The notes: generated by a model not told the origin, from the sequence alone. DNA of 64,000 nt from Chitinivorax sp. PXF-14 (GCF_040812015.1 NZ_JBFNXJ010000011.1:109273-173272); one strand, 5' to 3'; positions 45,507 through 54,302 are shown, counted from the stretch's first letter. Translations and numbers: made by a program.

Positions 45507-45571
45507 GTTTGATCGGTTAATAGAGCGGAAAGCGTACGGCTAGCGACGCCATCGCCAACGCAGGATCAAAC
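45507..45571 (-). promoter_or_regulatory. Complementary segments linking trpE leader ORF and trpE ribosome site
   Basis: On the trp strand, GTTTGATC inside the leader ORF (45564-45571) is the exact complement of GATCAAAC (45507-45514), which ends about 19 bases before the trpE ATG and 5 bases before its AAGG site. A ribosome paused at the leader's Trp codons would affect which pairing forms. No terminator with a T run fits in the 51-base spacer, so control of translation is a possibility. Confidence 0.45.
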
Positions 45572-45590
45572 GGTCAGACAGGGCACTCAT
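45540..45590 (-). CDS. trpL: Candidate tryptophan leader peptide of trpE
   Basis: An ATG-to-TAG frame of 16 codons encodes MSALSDRLILRWRWRR, with two Trp codons in the last five. It lies 51 bases before trpE and about 17 bases after the start predicted from a promoter with TTGAAT (45637-45642) and TTTACT (45614-45619) at 17-base spacing. Both the tiny size and the terminal Trp/Arg composition mirror the second leader at 39063-39116. Classical trp leader peptides of enteric bacteria also place Trp codons near the end. The upstream ribosome site is weak (GGA at -16). Confidence 0.68.
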   Translation of the reverse strand: MSALSDRLILRWRWRR

Positions 45591-45613
45591 GATGATTGAG
45601 AAATCCAATAGGA

Positions 45614-45642
45614 AGTAAAACTCAGATAGAACTGGTATTCAA
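45614..45642 (-). promoter_or_regulatory. Candidate promoter of trpL-trpE
   Basis: TTGAAT (inside the 3' end of gph) and TTTACT are spaced 17 bases apart on the minus strand. It would let trpE be transcribed independently of the rpe-SDR-gph genes upstream. Confidence 0.5.
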
Positions 45643-46308
45643 CAGCAATTCGGCTGCGCCGACAAGCCCCGTCACCACATGATCGGCACCAAGCGCCTCG
45701 ACCGGCCCCTCGTGGCGGTAGCCGTAAGGTACGGCAATGGCCAGCGCACCGGCATTCTTGGCGGCGAGGATGTCGTTCTGCGAGTCGCCGATCATGGCCA
45801 GCTCGGCCGGCGTGATCTCGAAGAACTCGCAGGCGTGCAAGAGCGGCAGGGGATGCGGCTTTTTCTCGGCCAGGCTGTCACCCGACAGGATCAGCTCGAA
45901 GAATGGCGCGAGCCCGGTGGCCAGGAGCAGCGGCTCGGTGAAGCGCTTGGGCTTGTTGGTGATGCAAGCCAGGCGCAGGCCGCCCTGCTTCATGCGGTGC
46001 AGGCCGTCGACCACCTCCGGGTAGGCCGTGGTTTCCACCGACAGCAGCGCGTCGTAACACTGCTTGAACAGTTCGACGCCCTCCTCCACCTGCGTCTGCG
46101 GCGGGTTGCCGTCGCGGCGGTCGAGCAGCGTGCGCTTGACCAGGCTCACCATGCCGTCGCCGACATAGGTCTTGACGCGCTCGACCGGCAAGGCCGGCAG
46201 GCCCATGCGTTCGCGCATACCGTTGGCGGCGCCGGCCAGATCGTTGATGGTGTCGAGCAGCGTGCCGTCGAGGTCGATGGCAACCGCGCGGATCGCGTGT
46301 CGGTTCAT
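45622..46308 (-). CDS. gph: Phosphoglycolate phosphatase
   Basis: 228 residues. Gph removes phosphate from 2-phosphoglycolate formed during DNA repair or by oxygenation. HAD motif I is canonical for Gph, A-I-D-L-D-G-T-L-L-D-T, motif II lies in C-I-T-N-K, motif III in K-K-P-H-P-L-P-L-L, and motif IV in M-I-G-D-S-Q-N-D. Cap sequence V-G-D-G-M-V-S-L-V-K-R fits the family. Its start overlaps the SDR stop by 4 bases (ATGA). The order rpe-gph-trpE is widespread in beta- and gammaproteobacteria; here an SDR gene is inserted between rpe and gph. Confidence 0.93.
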   Translation of the reverse strand: MNRHAIRAVAIDLDGTLLDTINDLAGAANGMRERMGLPALPVERVKTYVGDGMVSLVKRTLLDRRDGNPPQTQVEEGVELFKQCYDALLSVETTAYPEVVDGLHRMKQGGLRLACITNKPKRFTEPLLLATGLAPFFELILSGDSLAEKKPHPLPLLHACEFFEITPAELAMIGDSQNDILAAKNAGALAIAVPYGYRHEGPVEALGADHVVTGLVGAAELLLNTSSI

Positions 46309-47057
46309 GGGGTCTCCCGGATATGTGTGACATCGCCGAAGCCGATGGCCTCGCCGTGCAGGTAGTCGAGCAGCCTGGCGGCAACGGCTGTCGGGCTCGC
46401 CAGGTCGCCATGCGCATGGTAGTCGCGGAACTGTTGCAGCAGCGGGAACTGTGCCGCCGAGGTCATACGGATCGCCGCCTGCATGGCCGTATCGATGATG
46501 CCAGGGGCGATCGAGGCGATCTTCACGCCGTCGTCGCGGTCAGCCTGTTCGAGCCCGACACAGCGCGTGTAGTGGTCGAGCCCCGCCTTGCCCGCGCAGT
46601 AGACGCTCCAGCCCTCGTAGGCGTTGCGGCCGGCGCCGGACGAGATGTTGAGTACGCGCTTGTCGATCTCCTGCCCGGCGAAGTGGCGGATGAAGGCATT
46701 GGTGAGCTGGATCGGCGCCATCAGGTTGGTGGCGAGGCTCAGTGCGGCATCGTCGTCGGCATAATCGCCGGCCGGCGCAATCGGCTCGACGCTGCCGGCA
46801 TTGTTGATCAGGTAGACGCCCTGCCACTGCAATGCGGCGAGCGAGCTGAACAGCTCGTCGGCCACGTCGGACACCGCCTCGGTATCGGCGAGATCGAGCT
46901 GTATCGAGCGGTAGCTGTCCGCCTGGGCGGCCAGCGCGTTGTTCTCGGCCGATACCGTGCGGGCGATGCCGATCACGTGTGCGCCACGGCTGGCGGCCTT
47001 TTCCGCGAGTGCCAGGCCGAGCCCGCGCGACACGCCGGTGATGACGTAGCAGCGCAT
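46305..47057 (-). CDS. Short-chain dehydrogenase/reductase, sepiapterin/benzil-reductase-like
   Basis: 250 residues. N-terminal motif T-G-V-S-R-G-L-G-L-A (residues 7-16), I-N-N-A-G-S in the middle, and catalytic Y-C-A-G-K-A with Ser in N-I-S-S-G-A. The Arg after strand 2 (I-A-R-T-V) favours NADPH. The G-V-S-R-G-L-G form and the C-terminal Y-L-H-G-E-A-I-G resemble sepiapterin-reductase and YueD/benzil-reductase-like SDRs; the natural substrate is not clear. It is squeezed between rpe (3 bases) and gph (4-base overlap) and must be co-transcribed with them. Confidence 0.87.
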   Translation of the reverse strand: MRCYVITGVSRGLGLALAEKAASRGAHVIGIARTVSAENNALAAQADSYRSIQLDLADTEAVSDVADELFSSLAALQWQGVYLINNAGSVEPIAPAGDYADDDAALSLATNLMAPIQLTNAFIRHFAGQEIDKRVLNISSGAGRNAYEGWSVYCAGKAGLDHYTRCVGLEQADRDDGVKIASIAPGIIDTAMQAAIRMTSAAQFPLLQQFRDYHAHGDLASPTAVAARLLDYLHGEAIGFGDVTHIRETP

Positions 47058-47060
47058 TGC

Positions 47061-47741
47061 CTAGACAGCCTTCGCCAGCTCGGCGCGCATCGCGTCGATC
47101 GTGGCCTTGTAGTCGGGCGTGTTGTAGATCGCCGAGCCCGCGACAAAGGTATCGGCACCGGCGCGCGCGATCTCGGCGATGTTGTCGACCTTCACCCCGC
47201 CGTCGATCTCGAGCCAGATCTCGCGGCCAGTCTTCGCCGTATATTCGTCGATGCGGCGGCGTGCCTCGCGCAGCTTGTCGAGTGTGCCGGGAATGAATTT
47301 CTGCCCGCCAAAGCCCGGGTTGACCGACATCAGCAGCACCATGTCGAGCTTGTCCATCACGTAGTCCATGAACGACAGCGGCGTGGCCGGGTTGAACACG
47401 AGGCCGGCCTTGCAGCCCGACTCCTTGATCAGGCCGAGGGTGCGGTCGACGTGGTCGCTGGCCTCGGGGTGGAAGGTGACGATGTCGGCGCCGGCCTTGG
47501 CGAACATGGTGGCCAAGGTGTCCACCGGCTTCACCATCAGGTGCACGTCGATCGGCGCCTGTGTCAGCGGGCGGATCGCCTCGCACACCATCGGGCCGAT
47601 GGTCAGGTTCGGCACGTAATGGTTGTCCATCACGTCGAAGTGGATGATGTCGGCGCCAGCCGCGATCACGGCCTGCACCTCGTCGCCGAGCCTGGCGAAG
47701 TTGGCGGAAAGAATCGATGGGGCGATACGGAAATTGCGCAT
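47061..47741 (-). CDS. rpe: Ribulose-phosphate 3-epimerase
   Basis: 226 residues. It interconverts ribulose 5-phosphate and xylulose 5-phosphate in the pentose-phosphate and Calvin-type routes. TIM-barrel landmarks are complete: [44 protein letters not shown], and L-E-I-D-G-G-V-K near the end. It is the first gene of the leftward run rpe-SDR-gph, facing apaG across 206 bases. Confidence 0.96.
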   Translation of the reverse strand: MRNFRIAPSILSANFARLGDEVQAVIAAGADIIHFDVMDNHYVPNLTIGPMVCEAIRPLTQAPIDVHLMVKPVDTLATMFAKAGADIVTFHPEASDHVDRTLGLIKESGCKAGLVFNPATPLSFMDYVMDKLDMVLLMSVNPGFGGQKFIPGTLDKLREARRRIDEYTAKTGREIWLEIDGGVKVDNIAEIARAGADTFVAGSAIYNTPDYKATIDAMRAELAKAV

Positions 47742-47947
47742 GGTTCAGCCTGTGTGGATGGTATGCCTGTCGTCAGCATAGCCGGCCTGCGGGCCAGGCA
47801 TGCGTCGAAGCACGAAAGTGCGCCATTTTACCCGAGGCGCCGCGCTATATCGATGTTGGCTGAAATACGCCTGGAGAGCCTGCCCCGATGCAGCGCCGGG
47901 GCCAATCTCACCTTGCGATCGGGGCACAAATGGTGTGCAATTCCTGT

Positions 47948-48331
47948 ATGCCCGAAAACCAGAAACACCAGATCTCGATCGATGCCGAAGCGATGTTCGT
48001 GCCCGAGCAATCGGACGCCACACAGGATCGCTACGTGTTCGCCTATCGCATCCGCATCACCAACACCGGCCAGGTCCCGGCGAAGCTGATCAGCCGCCAC
48101 TGGATCATCACCGACGCCAACCAGCAGGTGCAGGAAGTGCGCGGCCTGGGCGTGGTCGGCGAACAGCCACACCTGCAGCCGGGCGAGCATTTCGAATACA
48201 CCAGCGGCGCGGCGCTCCAGACCTCGGTCGGCACGATGAAGGGCAGCTACCAGATGGTGGCGGACGACGGCACCCACTTCGAGGCGCCGATCGCCGAATT
48301 TGTGTTATCGACGCCGCGCGTGCTGCACTGA
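47948..48331 (+). CDS. apaG: ApaG protein
   Basis: 127 residues from the ATG at 47948, the usual ApaG length; an in-frame ATG at 47930 would add six residues and has a slightly better GGGG site, so the start is not certain. ApaG is a small fibronectin-III-like beta protein linked genetically to Co/Mg sensitivity and diadenosine polyphosphate metabolism, with no proven biochemical role. Family hallmarks are R-Y-V-F-A-Y-R-I-R-I-T-N-T-G, L-I-S-R-H-W-I-I-T-D-A-N, V-V-G-E-Q-P-H-L-Q-P-G-E and Y-T-S-G-A. It is divergent from rpe. An Ap4A phosphorylase lies elsewhere in the window (58245). Confidence 0.94.
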   Translation: MPENQKHQISIDAEAMFVPEQSDATQDRYVFAYRIRITNTGQVPAKLISRHWIITDANQQVQEVRGLGVVGEQPHLQPGEHFEYTSGAALQTSVGTMKGSYQMVADDGTHFEAPIAEFVLSTPRVLH

Positions 48332-48345
48332 GCGGCAGCCCAGGC

Positions 48346-48441
48346 TCAGTCGTCCTTCTTGCGCCGGCGCGGCATCGTCCACCACACGATGAAAATCGCC
48401 AGCGCCAGCGCCGTCCCAGCCTCGATCAGCAACCACGTCAT
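48346..48441 (-). CDS. 31-residue single-pass membrane peptide
   Basis: A short frame from ATG 48441 to TGA 48346 with a near-perfect ribosome site (GGAAGGAG, 5 bases before ATG). The peptide starts M-T-W-L-L-I-E-A-G, continues as one hydrophobic helix (T-A-L-A-L-A-I-F-I-V-W-W-T-M), and ends with a basic-acidic tail P-R-R-R-K-K-D-D. This is the profile of bacterial small membrane proteins, with the charged end in the cytoplasm by the positive-inside rule. It lies between the convergent-ending apaG and the start of the ABC exporter gene, on the opposite strand. I do not know its function. Confidence 0.7.
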   Translation of the reverse strand: MTWLLIEAGTALALAIFIVWWTMPRRRKKDD

Positions 48442-48615
48442 ATCATCTCCTTCCGGGCGACGCCCGCCGCAAGCGGCAGGCATACCTTATTTTGTGCACA
48501 ATGGATTGTGAATGGGCGATTCGCCCGCATGTTCACAAGCTCGATGTGCCCCCCATTCTAACCAATCGCTGCCGTTTGCCCAGCCACAGCGGGCAGCAGC
48601 TGCCGAAAGCCCCGC

Positions 48616-50409
48616 ATGCGTCCCTCCTCCAGCCCCGGCCCCGCGCCCACCAACCGTAACGACTGGCAGACGATCAAGACGCTGCTGCCCTATCTGTGGG
48701 ACTACAAGGGGCGCGTGATCGCCGCCCTCGTCTGCCTGATCATCGCCAAGGTAGCAACCGTCAGCGTGCCGCTCGTGCTCAAGGGCGTGGTCGATCACCT
48801 CGACAAGAGCAAGGCCGTGGTCGCGCTGCCGGTGGTGCTGATCGTCGGCTACGGCCTGCTGCGGCTGGCGTCGACGGCCTTCGGCGAGCTGCGCGATGCG
48901 GTGTTTGCCAAGGTCACGCAAGGGGCGATCCGCGCGATCGCGCTCAAGGTGTTCAAGCACCTGCACGCGCTGAGCCTGCGCTTTCACCTGACGCGCCAGA
49001 CCGGCGGCATGAGCCGCGACATCGAGCGCGGCACGCGCGGCATCTCCTTCCTGCTCAATTTCACGCTGTTCAACATCCTGCCGACGCTGATCGAGATCGC
49101 CTTCGTCGCCACAATCCTGCTCGTCAAATACGACATCTGGTTCACCATCGTCACCGTCGGCACCATCGCGATCTACATCGGCTTCACACTGTCGGTCACC
49201 GAGTGGCGCATGGTGTTCCGCCGCACGATGAACGACATGGACTCGAAGGCCAACACCAAGGCCATCGACAGCCTGATCAACTACGAGACGGTGAAATACT
49301 TCGGCAACGAGCGCTGGGAAGCTGGCCGCTACGACGAGGCGCTGGCCACCTGGGAGTCCGCCGCGGTGCAAAACCAGGTCTCGCTCGCCGCGCTCAATGC
49401 AGGCCAGAGTGCGATCATCGCCGTCGGCGTCACGCTGCTGATGGCGCTTGCGGCCAATGGCGTGGTGCAGGGCAAGATGACGCTGGGCGACCTGGTGCTC
49501 GTCAATGCCTTCCTGATCCAGCTTTACTCGCCGCTGCACTTCCTGGGCTTCGTCTACCGCGAGATCAAGCACTCGCTGGCCGACATGGAGAAGATGTTCA
49601 AGCTGCTGGGCGAGGACAAGGAAATCGAGGACAAGCCCGACGCCATCGCGCTCGCTACCGACCGCGCCGCCGTGCGCTTCGAGCATGTCGATTTCAGCTA
49701 CGAGCAGAAACGCCAGATCCTGCACGACGTCAGCTTCGAGATCCCGGCTGGCCGCACGCTGGCCGTGGTGGGCAGCTCGGGTGCGGGCAAGTCGACGCTG
49801 TCGCGGCTGCTGTTCCGCTTCTACGATGCCGGCAGCGGCGCCATCACCATCGGCGGCCACGACATCCGCGACCTGACGCAGACGAGCCTCAGATCCCATA
49901 TCGGCATCGTGCCGCAGGACACGGTGCTGTTCAACGACACGATCTACTACAACATCGCCTACGGCCGCCCCAGCGCAAACCGCGAGGAGATCATCGAAGC
50001 GGCCAGGTCGGCGCACATCCATGACTTCATCAGCAAGCTGCCGGACGGCTACGACACCATGGTCGGCGAGCGCGGCCTAAAGCTCTCGGGCGGCGAGAAG
50101 CAGCGCGTGGCGATCGCACGCACGATACTGAAGAACCCGCCGGTGCTGATCTTCGACGAAGCCACCTCGGCGCTCGATTCGCGCACCGAGAAGGCGATCC
50201 AGGCCGAGCTGCGCGAGATCTCTCAGGACCGCACCACGCTGATCATCGCACACCGGCTATCGACCATCGCCGATGCCGACGAAATCATCGTCATGGAACA
50301 TGGCCGCATCGTCGAGCGCGGCACGCATCGCGCCCTGCTCGACCGTAACGGTGCCTACGCGCAGATGTGGGCGCTGCAACAGCAGGAAGAAGCCGGCAGC
50401 CTCGGCTGA
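48616..50409 (+). CDS. Atm1/ABCB7-type ABC exporter (fused permease and ATPase)
   Basis: 597 residues. Six membrane helices are expected across residues 30-310, then a full ATPase: Walker A G-S-S-G-A-G-K-S-T (about 386-394), Q-loop V-P-Q-D-T-V-L-F-N-D-T, signature L-S-G-G-E-K-Q-R (490-497), Walker B V-L-I-F-D-E-A-T-S-A-L-D, H-loop I-I-A-H-R-L-S-T. Sequence in the permease (D-S-L-I-N-Y-E-T-V-K-Y-F-G-N-E) and Q-D-T-V-L-F-N-D-T-I are typical of the Atm1/HMT1 branch, which exports glutathione-linked metal or sulphur species. It works as a homodimer in the inner membrane. The gene stands alone. Confidence 0.93.
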   Translation: MRPSSSPGPAPTNRNDWQTIKTLLPYLWDYKGRVIAALVCLIIAKVATVSVPLVLKGVVDHLDKSKAVVALPVVLIVGYGLLRLASTAFGELRDAVFAKVTQGAIRAIALKVFKHLHALSLRFHLTRQTGGMSRDIERGTRGISFLLNFTLFNILPTLIEIAFVATILLVKYDIWFTIVTVGTIAIYIGFTLSVTEWRMVFRRTMNDMDSKANTKAIDSLINYETVKYFGNERWEAGRYDEALATWESAAVQNQVSLAALNAGQSAIIAVGVTLLMALAANGVVQGKMTLGDLVLVNAFLIQLYSPLHFLGFVYREIKHSLADMEKMFKLLGEDKEIEDKPDAIALATDRAAVRFEHVDFSYEQKRQILHDVSFEIPAGRTLAVVGSSGAGKSTLSRLLFRFYDAGSGAITIGGHDIRDLTQTSLRSHIGIVPQDTVLFNDTIYYNIAYGRPSANREEIIEAARSAHIHDFISKLPDGYDTMVGERGLKLSGGEKQRVAIARTILKNPPVLIFDEATSALDSRTEKAIQAELREISQDRTTLIIAHRLSTIADADEIIVMEHGRIVERGTHRALLDRNGAYAQMWALQQQEEAGSLG

Positions 50410-50510
50410 GCACAGACACGGCGCCAGGGCCTGTGCCGGGCCCCGCGCCGATTGCATGACAGCCCCGGCCAGCGCCGCCCGCCACGGCGCACCGGCCGAA
50501 GCGGCAGCCG

Positions 50511-51386
50511 CTAGGCCTGGTCGAGCGCCGTGAGCGCCTGCCGCAACGGCTCGCGACAGCCCGCCGACGCGGGCGTCATCGGCAGCCGCAGCTCGTCGGC
50601 AATCCAACCCTGCAAGGCCAGGGCAGCCTTGACCGGGCCCGGATTGGGCTCGGAGAATAGCAGGCGGATCAAGGGCAGCAGCCGGTAATGCAGCGCCCGT
50701 GCGGCCTCCAGCTCACCGCGCTGGACATGCCGATACATCGCCACGTACAGATCGGGCCGGATATGGGCCGCGGCCGAGGCGGCGCCCCGTCCACCCAGGC
50801 ACAGGCAGGGGAAGATCAGGTGGTCTTCGCCGCTCCACACGCTGAGCGGCGTCTCCTCGATCAGCGCCATCAGCTGCGGCATATTGCCGCCTGCGCTCTC
50901 CTTGATCGCCACGAACTGCGGGTTGGCGCTCAGCGCCTTGACGGTGGCGACCTCGATGTTGACGCCGGTGCGGTAGGGAATGTTGTAGAGGATGATGGGC
51001 TTGTCGGTGGCCGTCGCGACGGCCTCGAAATGGCGCCGGATGCCGTCCTGCGACGGACGCACATAGTAGGGCGCCGTTACCATCAGGCCGGCGATGGCGA
51101 ACTCGCCAAAGCGCCGCGCGGCGCCGGCCACCGCCCCGGTGTCGTTGCCGGATACCCCCATCACCACCGCGCAGCGCCCGTCGACGCTGGCGATGACGGC
51201 GTCGAGCAGCGCGATCTGCTCGGCCTCGCCGAGGGTGGCCGGCTCGCCGGTCGTGCCGCACACGATGAGCCCGGCGATGCCGCTATCGGCCAGGTGTGAC
51301 GCCAGCCGGCGAGCAGCGGTCAGGTCGAGCCTGCCGTCGCGGAAAGGGGTAACGAGGGGGATCCAGATGCCTTCGAATTGACTCAT
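50511..51386 (-). CDS. Dihydrodipicolinate-synthase-family lyase (DapA-like)
   Basis: 291 residues, a class I aldolase TIM barrel. The family residues are present: C-G-T-T-G-E near residue 43, V-T-A-P-Y-Y-V-R-P near 105, Y-N-I-P-Y-R-T-G near 133 and the Schiff-base Lys in A-I-K-E-S-A-G near 160. It may be 4-hydroxy-tetrahydrodipicolinate synthase (lysine and peptidoglycan precursor) or a related pyruvate-dependent lyase: the Tyr of N-I-P-Y-R-T-G stands where housekeeping DapA usually has Gly (N-V-P-G-R-T-G). It is a single gene without lysine-pathway neighbours. A 513-base gene-free region with a large hairpin lies upstream. Confidence 0.8.
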   Translation of the reverse strand: MSQFEGIWIPLVTPFRDGRLDLTAARRLASHLADSGIAGLIVCGTTGEPATLGEAEQIALLDAVIASVDGRCAVVMGVSGNDTGAVAGAARRFGEFAIAGLMVTAPYYVRPSQDGIRRHFEAVATATDKPIILYNIPYRTGVNIEVATVKALSANPQFVAIKESAGGNMPQLMALIEETPLSVWSGEDHLIFPCLCLGGRGAASAAAHIRPDLYVAMYRHVQRGELEAARALHYRLLPLIRLLFSEPNPGPVKAALALQGWIADELRLPMTPASAGCREPLRQALTALDQA

Positions 51387-51899
51387 ACTATTGCCTCAAG
51401 TGGGTTGACGAAATCGTGCGCCGGCAGCGTTGGCTGCCATCGATCCCGCCAGGTCGGCAAATCGGATCGGTCGCGCGCGTCGTCAGGCTTGAGGTTAACT
51501 CCCAGCATCCCGTCCGGTGGCCCACCCGACGGGACAGACTGCCCGTCAGATGAGCATCTGTTTTTTCGATTTCTTGCCGGCCATGCGCCCGCTCGACGCA
51601 AGCACGACGGCAACCGGCACGGTGACGTGACGGGTGGCGATCAGCTTGACAAGGGCAATGGGCATCGTGAGAAACGGCGACAAGAGGAAGCGACCCGCCG
51701 ACTATAGCCGCGTGCGCCCGCTGCCGTCAAACGCGCCATCGGCCCCGGCGGTGCGCTACAATTCGCCATCCCGTGAGCGGGCTCCGGCCCACGCTCACCG
51801 CGGCGGGCCGTGCCCGTAATATTGCCATTGTCAATTTCACCCCCTCGGCCCACGTGCACCACGGCGGGCGTGCCCGCCAGCCCATACGAGACGCCAATC
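51387..51899. other. Gene-free divergent region between dapA-like gene and gmhA
   Basis: No convincing gene. A large imperfect hairpin with TCCCGTC / GACGGGA arms lies at 51508-51534. A small CAGATG-AG-CATCTG followed by six T lies at 51548-51566 but has no rightward gene before it. Two imperfect direct repeats of about 32 bases, at 51785-51817 and 51846-51877, flank an AT-richer stretch just before gmhA and share CGGCCCACG, ACGGCGGGC and GTGCCCG blocks. Confidence 0.5.
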
Positions 51900-52481
51900 A
51901 TGTTCCGAAACGACATCCTCTCCCAACTCAACGAAGCGGCCCAGCTGCTCAACCGCTTCCTCACCGACGAGGCGCAGCTGGCTGCCATCGAGTCCGCGGC
52001 GAAGCTGCTGGTGCAGAGCTTCAGGCAGGGCGGCAAGGTCATCTCCTGCGGCAACGGCGGCTCGCATTGCGACGCGATGCACTTCGCCGAGGAGCTGTCC
52101 GGCCGCTACCGCGACAACCGCCCCGCCCTGCCGGCGCTGGCGGTGTCGGACCCGGCGCATATCTCCTGCGTCGGCAACGACTACGGCTTCGATCATATCT
52201 TCTCGCGCTTCGTCGAGGCCGTCGGCCGGCCAGGCGACGTGCTGCTGGCGATCTCGACCAGCGGCAACTCGAAGAACGTGCTGCTGGCGATGGAGGCCGC
52301 GCGCAAGCTCGGCATGCAGATCATCGTGTTGAGCGGCAAGGATGGCGGCAAGATGCGCGGCCTGGCCGATGCCGAGATCATCGTGCCGCACCAGGGCTAC
52401 GCCGACCGCATCCAGGAGATCCACATCAAGGTGATCCACATCCTGATCGGGCTCGTCGAGAAGGGCATGGACTACGCCTGA
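51900..52481 (+). CDS. gmhA: Sedoheptulose-7-phosphate isomerase (phosphoheptose isomerase)
   Basis: 193 residues, close to E. coli GmhA over its whole length. It converts sedoheptulose 7-phosphate to D-glycero-D-manno-heptose 7-phosphate, the first step toward the LPS core heptose. The SIS fold is clear: [17 protein letters not shown] (zinc and substrate residues), [18 protein letters not shown], and [16 protein letters not shown]. The ATG at 51900 matches the family start (M-F-R-N-D-I). No other heptose gene is adjacent; the 233 bases to pyk hold no gene that I can support. Confidence 0.95.
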   Translation: MFRNDILSQLNEAAQLLNRFLTDEAQLAAIESAAKLLVQSFRQGGKVISCGNGGSHCDAMHFAEELSGRYRDNRPALPALAVSDPAHISCVGNDYGFDHIFSRFVEAVGRPGDVLLAISTSGNSKNVLLAMEAARKLGMQIIVLSGKDGGKMRGLADAEIIVPHQGYADRIQEIHIKVIHILIGLVEKGMDYA

Positions 52482-52714
52482 GCCTGGCCTGGCAAGGTAA
52501 GGCAGAGGAAGAAGGCGCTCTAGTTTGGCGCGGATGCGCGCCCACATGGCAAGGCTGGCAGGGGAGGAAGTTACGTTCGGACACGCCGGGCCGAAGCCCG
52601 GCGTACCTCACGCGGCCGGTCACGCCATCCCACGCCCCGGCCTGGCGCCCCCACAAGGAGATGGCATGAAATCGTGGTGCAGCGGCCATGCTGGCCGCGG
52701 TGCCCAGAACCCGA

Positions 52715-54145
52715 TCAGGCGCGGCGTTCGCCGACCTTGATGATCTTCATGGTATTCGTGTGGCCGACCTGGCCCACGATGTCGCCCACCGTCACCACCA
52801 CCAGATCGCCGGGTTGCACCAAGCCCTGGCGCAGCAGCTCGAGCTCGGCCTCGGCGACCAGCTCATCACTGTGCGTGGCCTTGTAGGCGAGCAGGCTCGG
52901 GAACACGTCGCGGAACAGCGCCATGCGGCTGTAGGCGCTGCGATCCGGCGTCAGGGCGTAGATCGGCACGCCGCAGTTGAGGCGCGACATCCACAGCGCG
53001 GTTGAGCCGGTCTGGGTCAGCGAGGCGATTGCCTTCACCTTGAGGTGGTTGGCGGTGAACAGCGTCGCCATCGCGATCGACTGGTCGACGCGCGTGAATT
53101 CACGCTGCAGGAAATCGCGGTCGAGCGAGTAGTCGGCCGACTTTTCCGCCTCAAGGCAGACACGTGCCATCGATTCGACCGTTTCCACCGGGTATTTGCC
53201 GGCGGCGGTCTCGGCCGACAGCATCACCGCGTCGGTGCCGTCGAGCACCGCGTTGGCCACGTCCGACACCTCGGCGCGCGTCGGCACCGGGCTCGTGATC
53301 ATCGACTCCATCATCTGCGTGGCGGTGATGGTCAGCTTATTGCGGTCGCGTGCCAGGCGGATCATGCGCTTTTGCAGCGCCGGCACGGCGGCATCGCCGA
53401 CCTCCACGGCGAGATCGCCGCGCGCCACCATGATGCCGTCGGAGGCCTCGATCACCTCCACCAGGTTGGTGATCGCCTCGGCGCGTTCGATCTTGGCCAG
53501 CAGCAGACCCTTGCCGCCGGCAGCCTTGAGCAGCGTGCGTGCCATATACATGTCGGCGCCGCTCTTGGGGAAGGACACGGCCACGTAGTCGGCGTCGATC
53601 TGCGCCGCGACCTTGATGTCCTCCATGTCCTTGGCCGTCAGCGCCGGGGCCGTCAGGCCGCCGCCCTGGCGGTTGATGCCCTTGTTGTTCGACAGCACGC
53701 CGCCGACACGTACCCGTGTGGTGATCTCGCTGCCGCACACCGCTTCGACTTCGAGCACGATGCGGCCATCATCGAGCAGCAGCATGTTGCCGGGGCCGAC
53801 ATCGTTGGGCAGCTCCTTGTAATCGAGGCCGACGCGCTCCTGGTTGCCGACCTCGCAATTGGCATCGAGCACGAAACGCTCGCCGTTGTTGAGCGTGACC
53901 TTGTTCTTCTCGAACTTGCCGACGCGGATCTTCGGGCCTTGCAGATCGACCATCACGGCCACCGGCACGCCGCGCTTGGCGGCTGCGGTGCGCACCACGG
54001 CGGCGCGGTCGATGTGGTCTTGCGCGCTGCCATGGGAGAAATTGAGGCGAACGATGTTGACGCCGGCGGCGATCAGTCGTTCGAGCGTCGCCGCGTCATT
54101 GGAGGCGGGGCCCAGCGTGGCGACGATTTTGGTACTGCGCTGCAT
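52715..54145 (-). CDS. pyk: Pyruvate kinase
   Basis: 476 residues, E. coli PykA/PykF length, with a GGAG ribosome site. It makes pyruvate and ATP from phosphoenolpyruvate. The start [10 protein letters not shown] is canonical, with [26 protein letters not shown], and the family signature A-T-Q-M-M-E-S-M-I. The C-terminal allosteric domain is present (S-L-T-Q-T-G-S-T-A). The promoter region (54245-54283) carries a perfect TATAAT and an inverted repeat on the -35, suggesting regulation by a carbon-sensing factor. It opposes gmhA. Confidence 0.96.
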   Translation of the reverse strand: MQRSTKIVATLGPASNDAATLERLIAAGVNIVRLNFSHGSAQDHIDRAAVVRTAAAKRGVPVAVMVDLQGPKIRVGKFEKNKVTLNNGERFVLDANCEVGNQERVGLDYKELPNDVGPGNMLLLDDGRIVLEVEAVCGSEITTRVRVGGVLSNNKGINRQGGGLTAPALTAKDMEDIKVAAQIDADYVAVSFPKSGADMYMARTLLKAAGGKGLLLAKIERAEAITNLVEVIEASDGIMVARGDLAVEVGDAAVPALQKRMIRLARDRNKLTITATQMMESMITSPVPTRAEVSDVANAVLDGTDAVMLSAETAAGKYPVETVESMARVCLEAEKSADYSLDRDFLQREFTRVDQSIAMATLFTANHLKVKAIASLTQTGSTALWMSRLNCGVPIYALTPDRSAYSRMALFRDVFPSLLAYKATHSDELVAEAELELLRQGLVQPGDLVVVTVGDIVGQVGHTNTMKIIKVGERRA

Positions 54146-54244
54146 TCACGAACTCCTTCTATTTCCGCCCACCGGAGCGAAGACGCGGGATACATCGGGC
54201 GGCAATGTTGTAATTTTATTTCTTATATTTAACGCAACCATCGC

Positions 54245-54283
54245 ATTATAGAGGTAACTTGATTACACTTTTCATTAGTGTAA
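54245..54283 (-). promoter_or_regulatory. pyk promoter with inverted repeat over the -35 region
   Basis: On the pyk strand TATAAT stands at 54245-54250. A 21-base inverted repeat TTACACT-N7-AGTGTAA occupies 54263-54283 and covers the position expected for the -35. A repressor or activator site is inferred. The region is clearly AT-richer than its surroundings. Confidence 0.6.
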
Positions 54284-54302
54284 ACCCCTGCCCCGCCACA
54301 CC

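Noticed and set aside
51548..51566. Small hairpin followed by six T, plus-strand terminator
   Set aside because: There is no rightward gene upstream of it: the preceding gene is the leftward dapA-like gene, which begins at 51386. The stem has six pairs and only a two-base loop.
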